A DNA stretch of 64,000 bases, from assembly GCA_028284065.1 (NCBI GenBank), contig JANQSJ010000010.1:372001-436000 (forward strand), given 5' to 3'. The notes beneath the pieces were generated by a model. That model searched no databases. It worked only from the letters and a program-made list of their open reading frames with translations, and was not told the origin of the DNA. Position numbers and translations under genes: made by a program. Shown piece by piece: positions 43,580-53,179 of the stretch. This stretch comes from Parvularculaceae bacterium (GTDB taxonomy: Bacteria > Pseudomonadota > Alphaproteobacteria > Caulobacterales > Parvularculaceae). Numbering within the stretch: the first letter of the stretch is position 1; each line of letters begins with the position of its first letter.

Positions 43580-45178
43580 ATGCGGCTGACCATTACGGAC
43601 GCCTTCCGAAAATCCATGAACTGGCTTCACACTTGGGCGGGCGTCACGGTCGGGGCGATCCTGTTCGCGATTTTCTGGATGGGGACGCTCAGCGTTTTCG
43701 ACGCCGAAATTGACCGCTGGATGAAGCCGGAGCTGCGGATCGCGCCGGTGGAGAGTTCGATCGCCCTCGACGACGCCGTCGCAACGATCGCCGATGAAAT
43801 ATCGGGCGGCACAAGCTTCCTGAACGTCAGCCCGCCGGGCGATCGATCGCCGGTGATTTCCATCGGCTATAATGTTGGCGACGGGTATCAGCAGGCGCTG
43901 CTCGATCCGACCACCGGCGAAAGGCTGACGGCGACGGATTCGCTTGGCGCGTCAGGCTTCTTTTTTCCGTTTCATTTCCGGCTGCACATCTCCTGGCAGG
44001 GCCTCGGCTACTGGATCGTCGGATTCGCGACCATGGCGATGCTGGTCCTCCTAGTGTCAGGCATATTCATTCATCGGAAGATCATCCAGGACTTCTTCAC
44101 ATTCCGGCCGACAAAGGCTTTGCGCCGGTCGACGCTCGACCTGCACAATATGACGGGGCTCATCGCCCTGCCCTTCCACTTCTTCCTGCCCCTGACGGGC
44201 CTTATCATCTTCGCGGCCGTCTATCTGCCATGGGCGCTCAAGGTTCCCTATGGCGGCGATGACAAGGCGATCGGCAAGGAGGTCTACGGATATATCGCGC
44301 CTGAGCCTTCGGGCGAGCCCATGGGGCCGCTTGTGTCGCTCGACGCGGTGAAGGCCAAAGCCGAAGCGGCCTGGTCGGCGCGGTCGGGCGAGCAGGAGAA
44401 GGCGGATTTCTTGCGCATTTACGGCTATGGCGACGCCAATGCGGTCATTCAGGTGCGTCAGGTGTTCCCCTCGCGCCGCGTGGAAATGAACCGCAACGCG
44501 ATGACCTTTAGCGCCGAGACGGGCGAGGTGCTGCTAGACTTTTCGACGACGCCGATTGGGAATGCGCGGGCCTGGCTCTCAGGGCTTCACTTCATTCAGT
44601 TCGACCACTGGCCCCTGCGCTGGCTTTATCTGGCGGCGGGGCTGTCCGGCTGCGCCATGATCGCCACCGGCAATCTCTTCTGGATGCGCGCGCGGACGCG
44701 GAAGAGGGAACCGGAACCGATGAAGGTGCGGGCCATCCGGGCGCTGACCATCGGCGCCGTGTCCGGCATCATGGCGTCGAGCGCGGCCTTCCTGCTCGCC
44801 AACCGCCTGCTGACGAATGACGTTTCGATAATGGGCGCGGACCGCTCCTCGCTTGAGATGTGGGCGTTCTTTGTCGTGTGGATCGCCACGTTCGTGCATG
44901 CGGCCATACGCGAAGGCCGCGCCTGGGCGGAGCAGTCCTGGACAATCGCCGGCTTGTGCGTCGCGGCCGTCCTGGCGAACTGGGCGACGACGGGCGATCA
45001 CCCTATTGCGGCGGCGTCCGCGGGCGTGTGGGCCGTCGCCGGGGTGGACCTTGTCCTGCTTGCGGCCGCAGGCGTCGCGGCGAGCGCGGCCCTGAAGCTT
45101 CAGCGCGGCGCCGAAGCCGGCGGCGCGCCCGCGTCCCGCCGTCGGCTGCGGGCCGCCGCGGCCGCGCCGGCGGAGTAA
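43580..45178 (+). CDS. PepSY-associated TM protein (ferric-siderophore reductase-like)
   Basis: A 532-residue membrane protein. The N-terminal SMNWLHTWAGVTVGAILFAIFWMGTLSVFDAEIDRWM is the PepSY-TM signature. Periplasmic PepSY loops contain FHFRLHISW and SGLHFIQFDHWPLRW, and LDLHNMTGLIALPFHFFLPLTGLIIF is the second conserved block. Extra helices and a basic C-terminus follow. The family is linked to reduction or release of iron from siderophores at the inner membrane; conserved histidines may bind heme. GGGAG supports the start at 43580. Confidence 0.88.
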   Translation: MRLTITDAFRKSMNWLHTWAGVTVGAILFAIFWMGTLSVFDAEIDRWMKPELRIAPVESSIALDDAVATIADEISGGTSFLNVSPPGDRSPVISIGYNVGDGYQQALLDPTTGERLTATDSLGASGFFFPFHFRLHISWQGLGYWIVGFATMAMLVLLVSGIFIHRKIIQDFFTFRPTKALRRSTLDLHNMTGLIALPFHFFLPLTGLIIFAAVYLPWALKVPYGGDDKAIGKEVYGYIAPEPSGEPMGPLVSLDAVKAKAEAAWSARSGEQEKADFLRIYGYGDANAVIQVRQVFPSRRVEMNRNAMTFSAETGEVLLDFSTTPIGNARAWLSGLHFIQFDHWPLRWLYLAAGLSGCAMIATGNLFWMRARTRKREPEPMKVRAIRALTIGAVSGIMASSAAFLLANRLLTNDVSIMGADRSSLEMWAFFVVWIATFVHAAIREGRAWAEQSWTIAGLCVAAVLANWATTGDHPIAAASAGVWAVAGVDLVLLAAAGVAASAALKLQRGAEAGGAPASRRRLRAAAAAPAE

Positions 45179-45478
45179 TTCCCGCCCGCGCCCCCCCCGC
45201 GCACCGCAAGGAAAAACTTTTTCATCGAACGGCTGAACGCCAGGCCCTATGCGGGGTTGAGGGCCATTTTTGAAAAACTCATCGAACGCCCTTTTGGGGC
45301 CCTTATCATTCGGTCCGTCGGCGGCGCATGTCCGCCGGCGGGCTCTTTGACAAGTTGGATTTTTGGGGGGCGGCGCTGCGGCGGAAGCGGCGGAAGCGGC
45401 GGACGCTTGTCGTCGGCGCAGCGCATGTAAGATACTTGCGCAGGGAAAAGGCGCGCGCATCAGCTCTGGATTTGCGTC
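45179..45478. other. Gap after the PepSY gene
   Basis: No gene seen in these 300 bases. Two imperfect copies of a GAAAAACT...CATCGAACG sequence occur (near 45211-45231 and 45273-45289). The region ends in the 5' leader of the VOC gene. Confidence 0.4.
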
Positions 45479-45877
45479 ATGCAGCTAAACCAGGTCACGA
45501 TCGGATGCGTCGATTATCAGGCGTCGGTCGATTTCTACAAAACCCTCGGGCTTGTGCTGATCGTCGACGCGCCGCCGCGGTACGCCCGTTTCGAGAGCGC
45601 GGACGGCGAGGGCGCGACCCTTTCGCTTCACGCGGTCGAAAGCTGCGCGGGCTCACAGGCGACAATCTATTTTGACCACGCCTCGGCGGCCGCGCTTGAC
45701 GCTCACGTCGCGGAATTGATCGCCAGGGGGCATCAGTTTCATTCCGGCCCGCAGGACGAGTCGTGGGGCTGGCGCGAAGCGAGACTGAAGGACCCGGCGG
45801 GCAATGACGTCTGCCTCATGTATGCCGGGTCGGCCCGCCGATTTCCGGACTGGCGACTGGACGGACGCAAGGAATAG
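45479..45877 (+). CDS. VOC family protein (glyoxalase/dioxygenase fold)
   Basis: A 132-residue protein with two beta-alpha-beta-beta-beta modules. LNQVTIGCVDYQASVDFYKTLGL begins the first; WGWREARLKDPAGNDVCLMYAG ends the second with the usual DPxGN signature. Substrate and metal use cannot be told from sequence. It is convergent with the Rrf2 regulator and not obviously in an operon. Confidence 0.88.
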   Translation: MQLNQVTIGCVDYQASVDFYKTLGLVLIVDAPPRYARFESADGEGATLSLHAVESCAGSQATIYFDHASAAALDAHVAELIARGHQFHSGPQDESWGWREARLKDPAGNDVCLMYAGSARRFPDWRLDGRKE

Positions 45878-46049
45878 CCGCGCCATCCCTGATTGCTTGG
45901 GTCGGCCTCCCCCCCCTCACTGCGGGCATCGCGGACGGCGCGCATGATGGTCGGCGCAAAGACGCCGAACCCCGGCGACCAGGGGCCGCCGTCGGCGATA
46001 CGCCAGCGATGACGCGCGCCCCCCGGCCTTAATTCGAGGAAGACGAACG

Positions 46050-46547
46050 CTAATCGCGATAGGTCGCATGCTCGGCGATCCACTCGCGAATGCGTCGTTT
46101 CCGCGCCGGCGTCGCCGTGCGCGCGCCGCCGGCGACCATGTCCGAAAGCGGGGCCGCAGCCAGAGCGGCGCGATAGCCCGCTTCCGCGCGTTGGAACGCC
46201 GCGGCGATATCGCAAGGCCGCGGGCATTCCGCCGGAGACGCGCCGCAGGGACCATTGCGCCTCACTTCGGTGCAGCGAAAGCTCGGGCCCGTGCCCTCGA
46301 CGGCGGCGGTGACGTCCCAGAGGGAAATCGCCTCGGGCGCCCTGGCGAGGCGGTACCCGCCAGCGACGCCGCGCTGCGCCGTCACAATTCCAGCGCGACT
46401 TAGAGCTTGCAGCTGCTTCGCCAGGTAAGGCGCCGGCACGCCGAGGAAATCCGCCAGCGCCTCCCGCGGCAGGGCATGGTCCGGCGGCAGCAGGGCCAAC
46501 ACGGCGCAGGCGTGCACGGCCCACTCAACGCCTTTGCCAATCTTCAT
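46050..46547 (-). CDS. Rrf2-family transcriptional regulator with Cys cluster
   Basis: A 165-residue regulator. A winged helix (VEWAVHACAVLALLPPDHALPREALADFLGVPAPYLAKQLQAL, then RGVAGGYRLARAP) is followed by Cys92, Cys101, Cys108 and Cys112 in FRCTEVRRNGPCGASPAECPRPC. The three C-terminal cysteines fit iron-sulfur ligation as in IscR, NsrR and RirA-like proteins, so redox, NO or iron sensing is likely. It is divergent from a DoxX gene, with a long palindrome between them that is the probable operator. Confidence 0.9.
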   Translation of the reverse strand: MKIGKGVEWAVHACAVLALLPPDHALPREALADFLGVPAPYLAKQLQALSRAGIVTAQRGVAGGYRLARAPEAISLWDVTAAVEGTGPSFRCTEVRRNGPCGASPAECPRPCDIAAAFQRAEAGYRAALAAAPLSDMVAGGARTATPARKRRIREWIAEHATYRD

Positions 46548-46572
46548 AGGGTCCTCACTTTACAGCCCGCCT

Positions 46573-46599
46573 AATTGCGGATATCTTTTATCCATAATT
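46573..46599. promoter_or_regulatory. Probable Rrf2-type operator
   Basis: A 27-base palindrome: AATT and GGATA on the left mirrored by TATCC and AATT on the right, with a TCTTT centre and only the GC/AT pair mismatched. It is AT-rich within GC-rich DNA. It lies 26 bases before the Rrf2 start and about 100 bases before the DoxX start. Size and symmetry fit Rrf2-family binding sites. Confidence 0.65.
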
Positions 46600-46701
46600 C
46601 GCGCGGCGGGAAAACCCACCCGGCGAACCGGTCGGCGAAAAGGTCACGGCCGACCGGCGCCGCAAACGGCGCGGCCCTCGCAAAACGAAGGGGAATATCC
46701 A

Positions 46702-47112
46702 GTGTTCGAAGAAGACCGCCTCCCCAACGGCCCGGCGCTTACCCTCGCCGCGCGCGTTCTGTTCACATCGCTCTTTTTCCTGTCGGGCGTGACGCACTTC
46801 ACGAACATTCCGTACTACGTCTCGCTCATGCCCGAAGCGATTCCCTATCAGACCTTCTGGATCCTGAGCTCGGCTTTCGTCGAATTGGCTGGCGCGGCGA
46901 TGATCCTCTTTAACTGGCGCGCCCGCCTCGGCGGCTGGCTGCTGGCGCTCTTCCTCGTCCCGGTCACCGTCCTCGTTCACGGCTATGAGATGCTTCACGC
47001 CGACACCGAGGCGATGCGCCTGATGCAGCAGGCGCACTTCCTCAAGGGCATCGCGCTCACCGGCGCGGCCCTCCTCGTCACCCAGCTTGGCGCCGCCCAT
47101 CGGTCCGCCTAA
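46702..47112 (+). CDS. DoxX family membrane protein
   Basis: A 136-residue protein with four helices: AARVLFTSLFFLSGVTHF, FWILSSAFVELAGAAMILF, LGGWLLALFLVPVTVLVHG and KGIALTGAALLVTQLG. This is the DoxX/DoxD-like fold. The GTG start at 46702 is set by AGGGGAA eight bases upstream and matches the family N-terminus; upstream ATGs lie in non-family sequence over the operator. Members are linked to redox and oxidative stress functions. The divergent Rrf2 regulator probably controls it. Confidence 0.88.
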   Translation: MFEEDRLPNGPALTLAARVLFTSLFFLSGVTHFTNIPYYVSLMPEAIPYQTFWILSSAFVELAGAAMILFNWRARLGGWLLALFLVPVTVLVHGYEMLHADTEAMRLMQQAHFLKGIALTGAALLVTQLGAAHRSA

Positions 47113-47303
47113 GGAAGTTTGCCTGCGCCGAGCTTTACCAGACTTTGTTGTTGGACCGTCCGGCCCGGCGCCCGGCGCATCCCCAGACAGCGGAGAGCGA
47201 AGAGCGCCGAGTGAAAAGCGGCGGCGGCGCCTTCAGATTTACATTGCCGAAAGCCCCTTCTGCTAGGCTTCTTCGCGCCAATACTCAGGGAAGGCGCTGC
47301 GCT

Positions 47304-48206
47304 ATGGCTCTCTTCGGCAGGAAAAAGCGGGCGCCGGCGTTCGTCCGACCAAGCGTCAAAAGCGACGAGTTCATCCGCGGCGCGACGCAGATGCAGATGG
47401 TTAACCTGTCAAAACCGGACGCATTGCGACATGACGGCCATCTGACCGGCGCGGGCGATCCTGCTCGCGACTTCGACGGTTGGCCGTGCTGGCTGCGATA
47501 TGAACGCGACGGCTTCTATGTGGACTACGCCGACGGCCAGCCGAGTTGGAAGGTCGAGCCCCTCCCCGCGAACCCTATCCTCGGCGTGTGCGATGGGAAC
47601 GGCTTCATCCAGATCCATATGGCCGAAGGCGGCGTGTGGGCGTACGATTCCCTCCGGCAGGCGAAGTACTTTGAATCCGCGCCGTTGCCGCACAAAGAGC
47701 ATCTGTTCGGCCCGGACGCGCCCTACTCGGAAATCCACATGACGGACCCGGAGCATGTCGCCTGGGTCAAGGCGCAGAAGAACCCGAACCTGTGGCATCT
47801 GGCGGCGATGGCGGTCCTCGCCTATTGCGGCGACGAACACGGGTTTCTCGACTGGCTTGTGGAGCAGCCGGAGATGGACGCCGGCACCGCCGCATGGATT
47901 TTCCTCTATTCGGAAGGGGCCGAGCACCTCCGCGGCAATGGCGATGCATTGGTGGATTACGCCGGGAATCCCGTGAAGCATGTGCTCGATGCGCTCTGCC
48001 GCCGGAGCGAGGAAATCGGTTTCCACAATGACAATATCGGCATCGACGAAGGGTTCGAGAAAGAGCGCCAAAAATGCCTGAACCTGATCAATGACGGCGG
48101 CGTCGCGCAAGGGGTCGTCATCCCCTACGCGCTCTTAAGCGGCGCCATGGGGCCGCACACGCGCGCGTATGAAAACCATCTGGAGGATGGCGTTATTCTC
48201 GCCTGA
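47304..48206 (+). CDS. DUF4274-like hypothetical protein
   Basis: A 300-residue cytosolic protein. The first 120 or so residues are unassigned, with many aromatic residues (DFDGWPCWLRYERDGFYVDYADGQPSW). Residues about 155-230 (WVKAQKNPNLWHLAAMAVLAYCGDEHGFLDWLVEQPEMDAGTAAWIFLYSEGAEHLRG) resemble DUF4274, a helical domain of unknown role. A stretch with HNDNIGIDEGFEKERQKCLNLI follows. AGGGAAGG upstream supports the start at 47304. It is monocistronic. Such proteins may be immunity-like, but this is speculation. Confidence 0.6.
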   Translation: MALFGRKKRAPAFVRPSVKSDEFIRGATQMQMVNLSKPDALRHDGHLTGAGDPARDFDGWPCWLRYERDGFYVDYADGQPSWKVEPLPANPILGVCDGNGFIQIHMAEGGVWAYDSLRQAKYFESAPLPHKEHLFGPDAPYSEIHMTDPEHVAWVKAQKNPNLWHLAAMAVLAYCGDEHGFLDWLVEQPEMDAGTAAWIFLYSEGAEHLRGNGDALVDYAGNPVKHVLDALCRRSEEIGFHNDNIGIDEGFEKERQKCLNLINDGGVAQGVVIPYALLSGAMGPHTRAYENHLEDGVILA

Positions 48207-48267
48207 CGGAGCGTTTCCGCAAACGCGCTCAAGCCAGCCGAGGGACGTAATCCGGGGAATTGCTCTG

Positions 48268-48325
48268 GCTGGATCCCGGCTCCTCACCCTGAGCATTGCC
48301 GAAGGGCGCCGGGATAGTCGGGGAC
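48268..48325. repeat. ATCCCGG...CCGGGAT imperfect palindrome
   Basis: ATCCCGG near 48272 and CCGGGAT near 48308 flank a CTCACCCTGAG-containing centre. It resembles the palindrome upstream of uvrA (about 30241-30297). It lies between the DUF4274-like gene and repeat copy F. Confidence 0.45.
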
Positions 48326-48367
48326 AAGAATGCGCGCCTTCAGCGACCGTCCACCGATCGCGCCAGC

Positions 48368-48474
48368 CTAGAGCGAAATGCAATAAACCTGCATCATCTC
48401 ATTTCGCTCTGAGTCTTTGGTGGTCGCATCGCGAAAGGCAAAAATCGTTGCACACTTTTTGCGCGATGCTCTAG
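48368..48474 (+). repeat. Palindromic dispersed element, copy F
   Basis: It starts CTAGAGC at 48368. The arms AGAGCGAAATG (48370-48380) and CATTTCGCTCT (48400-48410) pair perfectly over 11 bases with a sequence different from other copies. The tail ends GCGATGCTCTAG. The terminal CTA at 48471-48473 is the minus-strand TAG stop of aspS. Confidence 0.8.
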
Positions 48475-50273
48475 TCCTTTTTCTCCACGATCGGCGGCGT
48501 CACGCGAATGTGCAGCTCTTTGAGCTGCGCTTCGCTCGCCTCCGACGGCGCGGCCAGCATGAGATCGAGCGCGCCTTGCGTCATCGGGAACATCGTCACC
48601 TCCCGGATGTTCTGCTGATCGGCGAGCAGCATCACGATGCGGTCGACGCCGAGGGCGCAGCCCCCGTGCGGCGGCGCGCCAAAGCGGAAGGCGTTCAGCA
48701 TGCCGCCGAACTTCTCCTCGACCACTTCCTTGCCGTAACCGGCGATCTCGAACGCCTTGTACATAATCTCCGGCAGATGGTTCCGAATTGCGCCCGACCC
48801 CAGCTCGTAGCCGTTGCACACGATGTCGTACTGATACGCCTTGACGGCGAGGCGCTCTTCATCCGTATCCGCCGCCTCCAACGCCTCAAGCCCGCCCTGG
48901 GGCATGGAGAACGGATTGTGGCCGAACTCTACCTTTTTGCTCTCTTCGTCCCATTCGTACATCGGGAAATCGACGATCCAGGCGAGCGCGAACTGGTCCT
49001 TGTCGGCGAGGCCCAGCTCATCGGCGATGACGTTGCGCGCCTTCGCCGCGACGGCGAGAAACTCCGCGGGCTTGCCGGCAAGGAAGAACGCCGCGTCGCC
49101 AGCCTTTAGACCCAGTTGGCCGCGCACCGCTTCGGAGCGCTCCGGGCCGATATTCTTGGCGAGCGGGCCCTTCCCGGCGCCGTCCTCGCCCCACATGATG
49201 TAGCCCATGCCGGGCAGGCCTTCTTTCTGGGCCCAGACATTCATCCGGTCGCAGAACGCGCGGGAGCCGCCGCCGGGCGCGGGGATCGCGCGAATCTCGT
49301 GTTGCGGGTCGGCCTCAAGGATCTGCGCGAAAATCTTGAAGCCCGATCCGCGGAAATGGTCGCTGACGACCTGCATCTCGATCGGGTTCCTGAGGTCCGG
49401 CTTGTCGGTGCCGTATTTCAGCATCGACTCCTCGAAGGGGATGATCGGGAACGGATACTCCGTCACGCGGCGGTCGCCGGCGAACGCCTTGAAGACGTCG
49501 CGGGTGACCGGCCCGACGGCGTCGAACACGTCCTCACGCTCAACGAAGCTCATCTCCAGGTCTAGCTGATAAAATTCGCCTGCGGAGCGATCGGCGCGCG
49601 CGTCCTCGTCGCGGAAACACGGCGCAATCTGAAAATAGCGGTCAAAGCCCGCCACCATGATGAGCTGCTTGAAGATCTGCGGCGCCTGGGGCAGCGCGTA
49701 GAACTTGCCCGGATGCAGGCGCGACGGCACCAGGAAATCGCGCGCGCCCTCGGGCGACGAGGCGGTCAGTATCGGCGTCTGGTATTCGGTGAAGCCCTGC
49801 CCCTCCATGCCGCGACGGATTTCGCCGATCACCGCGGAGCGCAGGACGATGTTCCGGTGCAGCGTCTCCCGCCGAAGGTCGAGATAACGGTGCGTCATGC
49901 GCACGTCTTCCGGATAGTCCGGCTCGCCGAAGACCGGCAGCGGCAGATCGTCCGCAGCCGACATCACCTCGAAGGTCGACAGCCGCACCTCGATCTCCCC
50001 GGTGGGCAGGTTCGGGTTCACGGTCTCGTCGGTGCGGGCGACGACTTCGCCGGAAATGCGGATGACGCTTTCCTGGCGCACGCGTTCCACGTCGCCGAAA
50101 AACGCCGCCTCCGGCTCCACGACGAGCTGGGTCAGGCCGTAGTGATCGCGCAGGTCGATGAACAAGAGCCCGCCATGGTCGCGCTTGCGGTGAACCCAGC
50201 CGGAGAGGCGGACGTCGTCGCCGACGGCGTCGGCGCGCAACTCGCCGCACGTGTGGGAGCGGTAGGCGTTCAT
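48471..50273 (-). CDS. aspS: Aspartyl-tRNA synthetase
   Basis: A 600-residue class-II synthetase of the bacterial type. The OB anticodon domain ([25 protein letters not shown]) is followed by [17 protein letters not shown], motif 2 with [25 protein letters not shown], the GAD insertion domain, and motif 3 [22 protein letters not shown]. It charges tRNA-Asp, and may also charge tRNA-Asn if the organism uses GatCAB; no gat genes are in the window. The stop codon lies inside repeat copy F. Confidence 0.97.
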   Translation of the reverse strand: MNAYRSHTCGELRADAVGDDVRLSGWVHRKRDHGGLLFIDLRDHYGLTQLVVEPEAAFFGDVERVRQESVIRISGEVVARTDETVNPNLPTGEIEVRLSTFEVMSAADDLPLPVFGEPDYPEDVRMTHRYLDLRRETLHRNIVLRSAVIGEIRRGMEGQGFTEYQTPILTASSPEGARDFLVPSRLHPGKFYALPQAPQIFKQLIMVAGFDRYFQIAPCFRDEDARADRSAGEFYQLDLEMSFVEREDVFDAVGPVTRDVFKAFAGDRRVTEYPFPIIPFEESMLKYGTDKPDLRNPIEMQVVSDHFRGSGFKIFAQILEADPQHEIRAIPAPGGGSRAFCDRMNVWAQKEGLPGMGYIMWGEDGAGKGPLAKNIGPERSEAVRGQLGLKAGDAAFFLAGKPAEFLAVAAKARNVIADELGLADKDQFALAWIVDFPMYEWDEESKKVEFGHNPFSMPQGGLEALEAADTDEERLAVKAYQYDIVCNGYELGSGAIRNHLPEIMYKAFEIAGYGKEVVEEKFGGMLNAFRFGAPPHGGCALGVDRIVMLLADQQNIREVTMFPMTQGALDLMLAAPSEASEAQLKELHIRVTPPIVEKKD

Positions 50274-50591
50274 TTCAGGCGATCCTTGTTGGCGTCACAC
50301 CGGCGACTGACGCGCGGGAGTGGCAAGGCCGGCTTTCCAAGTCAAGGCTGTGGCCAAGTCAAGGCTCGCGGCGGACCATGAACGGCTTCGAGGCGAGAGC
50401 GGAGCCATGCCCGGCGCTCGGCGGCGGCGGCGGCCGCACGGAGAGTCGATGAACCGTGCCGCCGGCGCGGCGAACGGCCCCGGCGACAAATGTCGGATCA
50501 GGTTTACCGCGCCAGTCCCGCTGCCTACCTTCATAGGGCGTTATTGCACTGCGTGCGCGCCCGCGTCGCGCCAAGCATCCAGAGAGGCCCC
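50274..50591. other. Divergent gap between aspS and sppA
   Basis: 318 bases without a recognisable gene. A short direct repeat, CAAGTCAAGGCT (50338-50349 and 50354-50365), is the only internal structure seen. Confidence 0.4.
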
Positions 50592-51689
50592 ATGACCGAA
50601 AGACCGCCCCTGATACCCGATCTTTTCCGCATGCTCGTGAAGATGTTCGTCGGCGGGGTCTTCCTGATCCTGCTCGTGTCCTGCGGCGCGGCGGCGATCG
50701 GCTCCAGCGCCGGCGGCGGACGCCAGGCGGCGGAGAAATCCTCAAGAACGCTCTACGGCGAAGAGGACAGCGAGAACGCGATCCTCCGCGTCGACATTCA
50801 GGGCCCGATCCTGACTCATAAATCGGACGACGCCAGCGGCTTTTTCGGCGGACTGGACGGCGTCACCTATGGCTATGAGGTGAAGGAGCAGCTTCTCGAC
50901 GCGGCGAAGAATGACGACGTCGACGCGGTGATGATGTTCGTCTCCACGCCCGGCGGCACCGTCGTCGGCAGCCAGGCGATCCATCAGGGCGTCGAGGCGG
51001 TGAAGGCGGCCGGCAAGCCGGTCGTCGCCTATGTGGACGGCCTTTCGGCGTCAGGCGGCGTCTGGTCCACCGCCGCCGCCGACAAGATCTACGCCGACCA
51101 TGGCAGCCTCATCGGCAGCGTCGGGGTCATTTTCGGGATATTCCCCTATTTCAACGACCCGGTGGCGTTCGACGGCACGCTATTCTCGTCCGGCGTGACG
51201 ACGCGCGGCGGCATCGAAATGCAGGTGATATCGGCCTCAGAAGGCAAGGATATCTTTAATCCGTTCCGTCCGTTTACGGAGCGGGAGAAGACCCTGCTCG
51301 AGGCCGGCACAAAGGAGATCTACGACGACTTTCTCAATCACGTCGTCGCCAATCGCGGCATGGATCGCGAGGCGCTCATCAATGACTATGGCGCGATGGT
51401 CTTCTCCAACGACATGGCCGAGGCGCGCGGCTATATCGACGGCACCAAGAACTTCCAGGAGACGATTCGCTTCATCGCCGCGGAGATCGGCGCCGAGGGC
51501 GACGACTGGAAGGTGATCAGCCCGCCGGAAGAGCAAAAGAGTCCCTTCGAGCAGATGTTTGGCGCGTACCTGTCGGCTATCGACGGCGAGGCGTCGCGCC
51601 TCGGGCGCTCCGCAGGCGTCTGCGCCGACCTCTCCGGCCGCCCGGCGGTGATCTCCTACGAAGCCTATTCAAACGCCTGCGCCCGCTAA
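50592..51689 (+). CDS. sppA: Signal peptide peptidase SppA-like S49 protease
   Basis: A 365-residue membrane-anchored protease with one N-terminal helix (MLVKMFVGGVFLILLVSCGAAAIGS). The S49 core is complete. FVSTPGGTVVGSQAI is the oxyanion strand. YVDGLSASGGVWSTAAADKIYAD holds the nucleophilic Ser in SASGG. SEGKDIFNPFRPFTEREK holds the likely catalytic Lys, as in Bacillus SppA. It degrades cleaved signal peptides within the membrane. GAGAGG supports the start at 50592. The C-terminal extension after EEQKSPFEQM has paired cysteines (VCADLSG...NACAR). Confidence 0.88.
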   Translation: MTERPPLIPDLFRMLVKMFVGGVFLILLVSCGAAAIGSSAGGGRQAAEKSSRTLYGEEDSENAILRVDIQGPILTHKSDDASGFFGGLDGVTYGYEVKEQLLDAAKNDDVDAVMMFVSTPGGTVVGSQAIHQGVEAVKAAGKPVVAYVDGLSASGGVWSTAAADKIYADHGSLIGSVGVIFGIFPYFNDPVAFDGTLFSSGVTTRGGIEMQVISASEGKDIFNPFRPFTEREKTLLEAGTKEIYDDFLNHVVANRGMDREALINDYGAMVFSNDMAEARGYIDGTKNFQETIRFIAAEIGAEGDDWKVISPPEEQKSPFEQMFGAYLSAIDGEASRLGRSAGVCADLSGRPAVISYEAYSNACAR

Positions 51690-51811
51690 CAGGGACGCTG
51701 CGGGCGGCGGCGAACCGCCGCCCGCGTTCCCCGCCCCCTTCCGCCTTTCGGGACTTCGGCCTTCGCAGCGCTCACATGACCCGCGGGGCGAAGCCTGATA
51801 GGCAAGCGCCC

Positions 51812-52960
51812 ATGAATGTAATTGAGACCACGCCCGAGCTGCGGTCGTTTTGCGACACGCTCCGCGGCCAGCCCTTCGTCACCGTCGACACCGAGTTCAT
51901 GCGGGAGAAGACCTACTGGCCGATCCTCTGCCTCATCCAGGTCGCCGCCAGCGACGCCGAAGCGATCATCGACCCGCTCGCCGATGGGATCGATCTCGCC
52001 CCGCTGCTCGACATTCTCGGCGACGAAAGCGTCATCAAGGTCTTTCACGCGGCGCGCCAGGACGTGGAGATATTCGTCCAGCTTATGGGTCGGCCGCCAA
52101 CCCCGCTGTTCGACACCCAGGTCGCGGCGATGGCGTGCGGGTTCGGCGACCAGGTCGGCTATGAGCCGCTGATGCGCGCGCTCCTCGGCGCGAAGATCGA
52201 CAAGGGCTCGCGCTTCACGGACTGGTCGCGCCGGCCCCTGTCGGAGAAGCAGCTCGCCTACGCCCTGTCTGACGTGACGCACCTGCGCGACGCCTATCCG
52301 ATTCTGGCGCGCAAGCTCGACAAGGACGGACGGCGGGAATGGGTCGCTGAAGAGATGGCCGCGCTCGTCGACCCTGCGCTTTACCGCACCGAACCCGACG
52401 AGGCGTGGCGGCGCCTGAAACTGCGCAATGTGCGGCCCGCGGAGATCGGCGCCGTCATGAAGCTCGCCGAGTGGCGCGAGCGCGAGGCGCAGACCCGCGA
52501 CGTGCCGCGCGGCCGGATCGTCAAGGACGAAGCAATCTTCGAAATCGCCCGGATGAAGCCTCAGTCTACGGAGGAATTGGCGCGTGCGCGCTCGCTTCCA
52601 AACGGGACCGAGCGCTCGAAGTTCGGCGCAGCGATCCTCAGCGCCGTGAAGGACGGGAGCGCGATCCCCCGCGACGATCTGCCGAGGATTGAACGCAACC
52701 CGAACCGGGCCCCGCCGCCGCCTGACGTCGTCGACATGCTGAAAGTCGTCCTGAAACGGCAGTGCGAACGCCATGACGTCGCCCCGCGCCTCGTCGCGTC
52801 GGCGGCAGACCTCGAGGCCATGGCCCTCGATCCGCAAGCGGACATTCCCGCGCGCAAGGGCTGGCGGCGCGAGGTATTCGGCGAGCCGGCGGAAAAGGTC
52901 ATGCGCGGCGAGATCGGCATGCGCCTCGTCAGCGGCAAGCTGGAGCTTGTGGAGATCTGA
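51812..52960 (+). CDS. rnd: Ribonuclease D
   Basis: A 382-residue 3'-5' exoribonuclease. The DEDD exonuclease domain has FVTVDTEFMREKTYWPILCLIQVA (ExoI), KVFHAARQDVEIF (ExoII) and LAYALSDVTHLRDAYPIL (ExoIII). An HRDC domain (about residues 205-285) and a second HRDC-like region follow. It trims tRNA 3' ends. An ATG at 51776 is in frame, but the conserved N-terminus starts at 51812. Confidence 0.95.
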   Translation: MNVIETTPELRSFCDTLRGQPFVTVDTEFMREKTYWPILCLIQVAASDAEAIIDPLADGIDLAPLLDILGDESVIKVFHAARQDVEIFVQLMGRPPTPLFDTQVAAMACGFGDQVGYEPLMRALLGAKIDKGSRFTDWSRRPLSEKQLAYALSDVTHLRDAYPILARKLDKDGRREWVAEEMAALVDPALYRTEPDEAWRRLKLRNVRPAEIGAVMKLAEWREREAQTRDVPRGRIVKDEAIFEIARMKPQSTEELARARSLPNGTERSKFGAAILSAVKDGSAIPRDDLPRIERNPNRAPPPPDVVDMLKVVLKRQCERHDVAPRLVASAADLEAMALDPQADIPARKGWRREVFGEPAEKVMRGEIGMRLVSGKLELVEI

Positions 52961-53179
52961 GGACCTCGCCGGCGCGCCGCGACGTCGCTCACGCATAATT
53001 GCTCCGGCATATGCGCCGCTCGGGGGTCTCCGACCGGGCGAACCGCGGCCGCGTCTAATGAGAACGTGGTTCGAAAATCCTCCCTCCCTACGTAGCGCCC
53101 GACCAATCAAAGTTTGCAATTGACTCGCATTAGCAGAGCTCCTACGCAGCACGCTCAGTCATCTGCGAGGGAGGGGAAC

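Noticed and set aside
51686-53152. 488-codon minus-strand reading frame opposite rnd
   Set aside because: Antisense shadow; composition is dominated by Arg/Ala/Asp without domains, and rnd motifs are complete on the plus strand.
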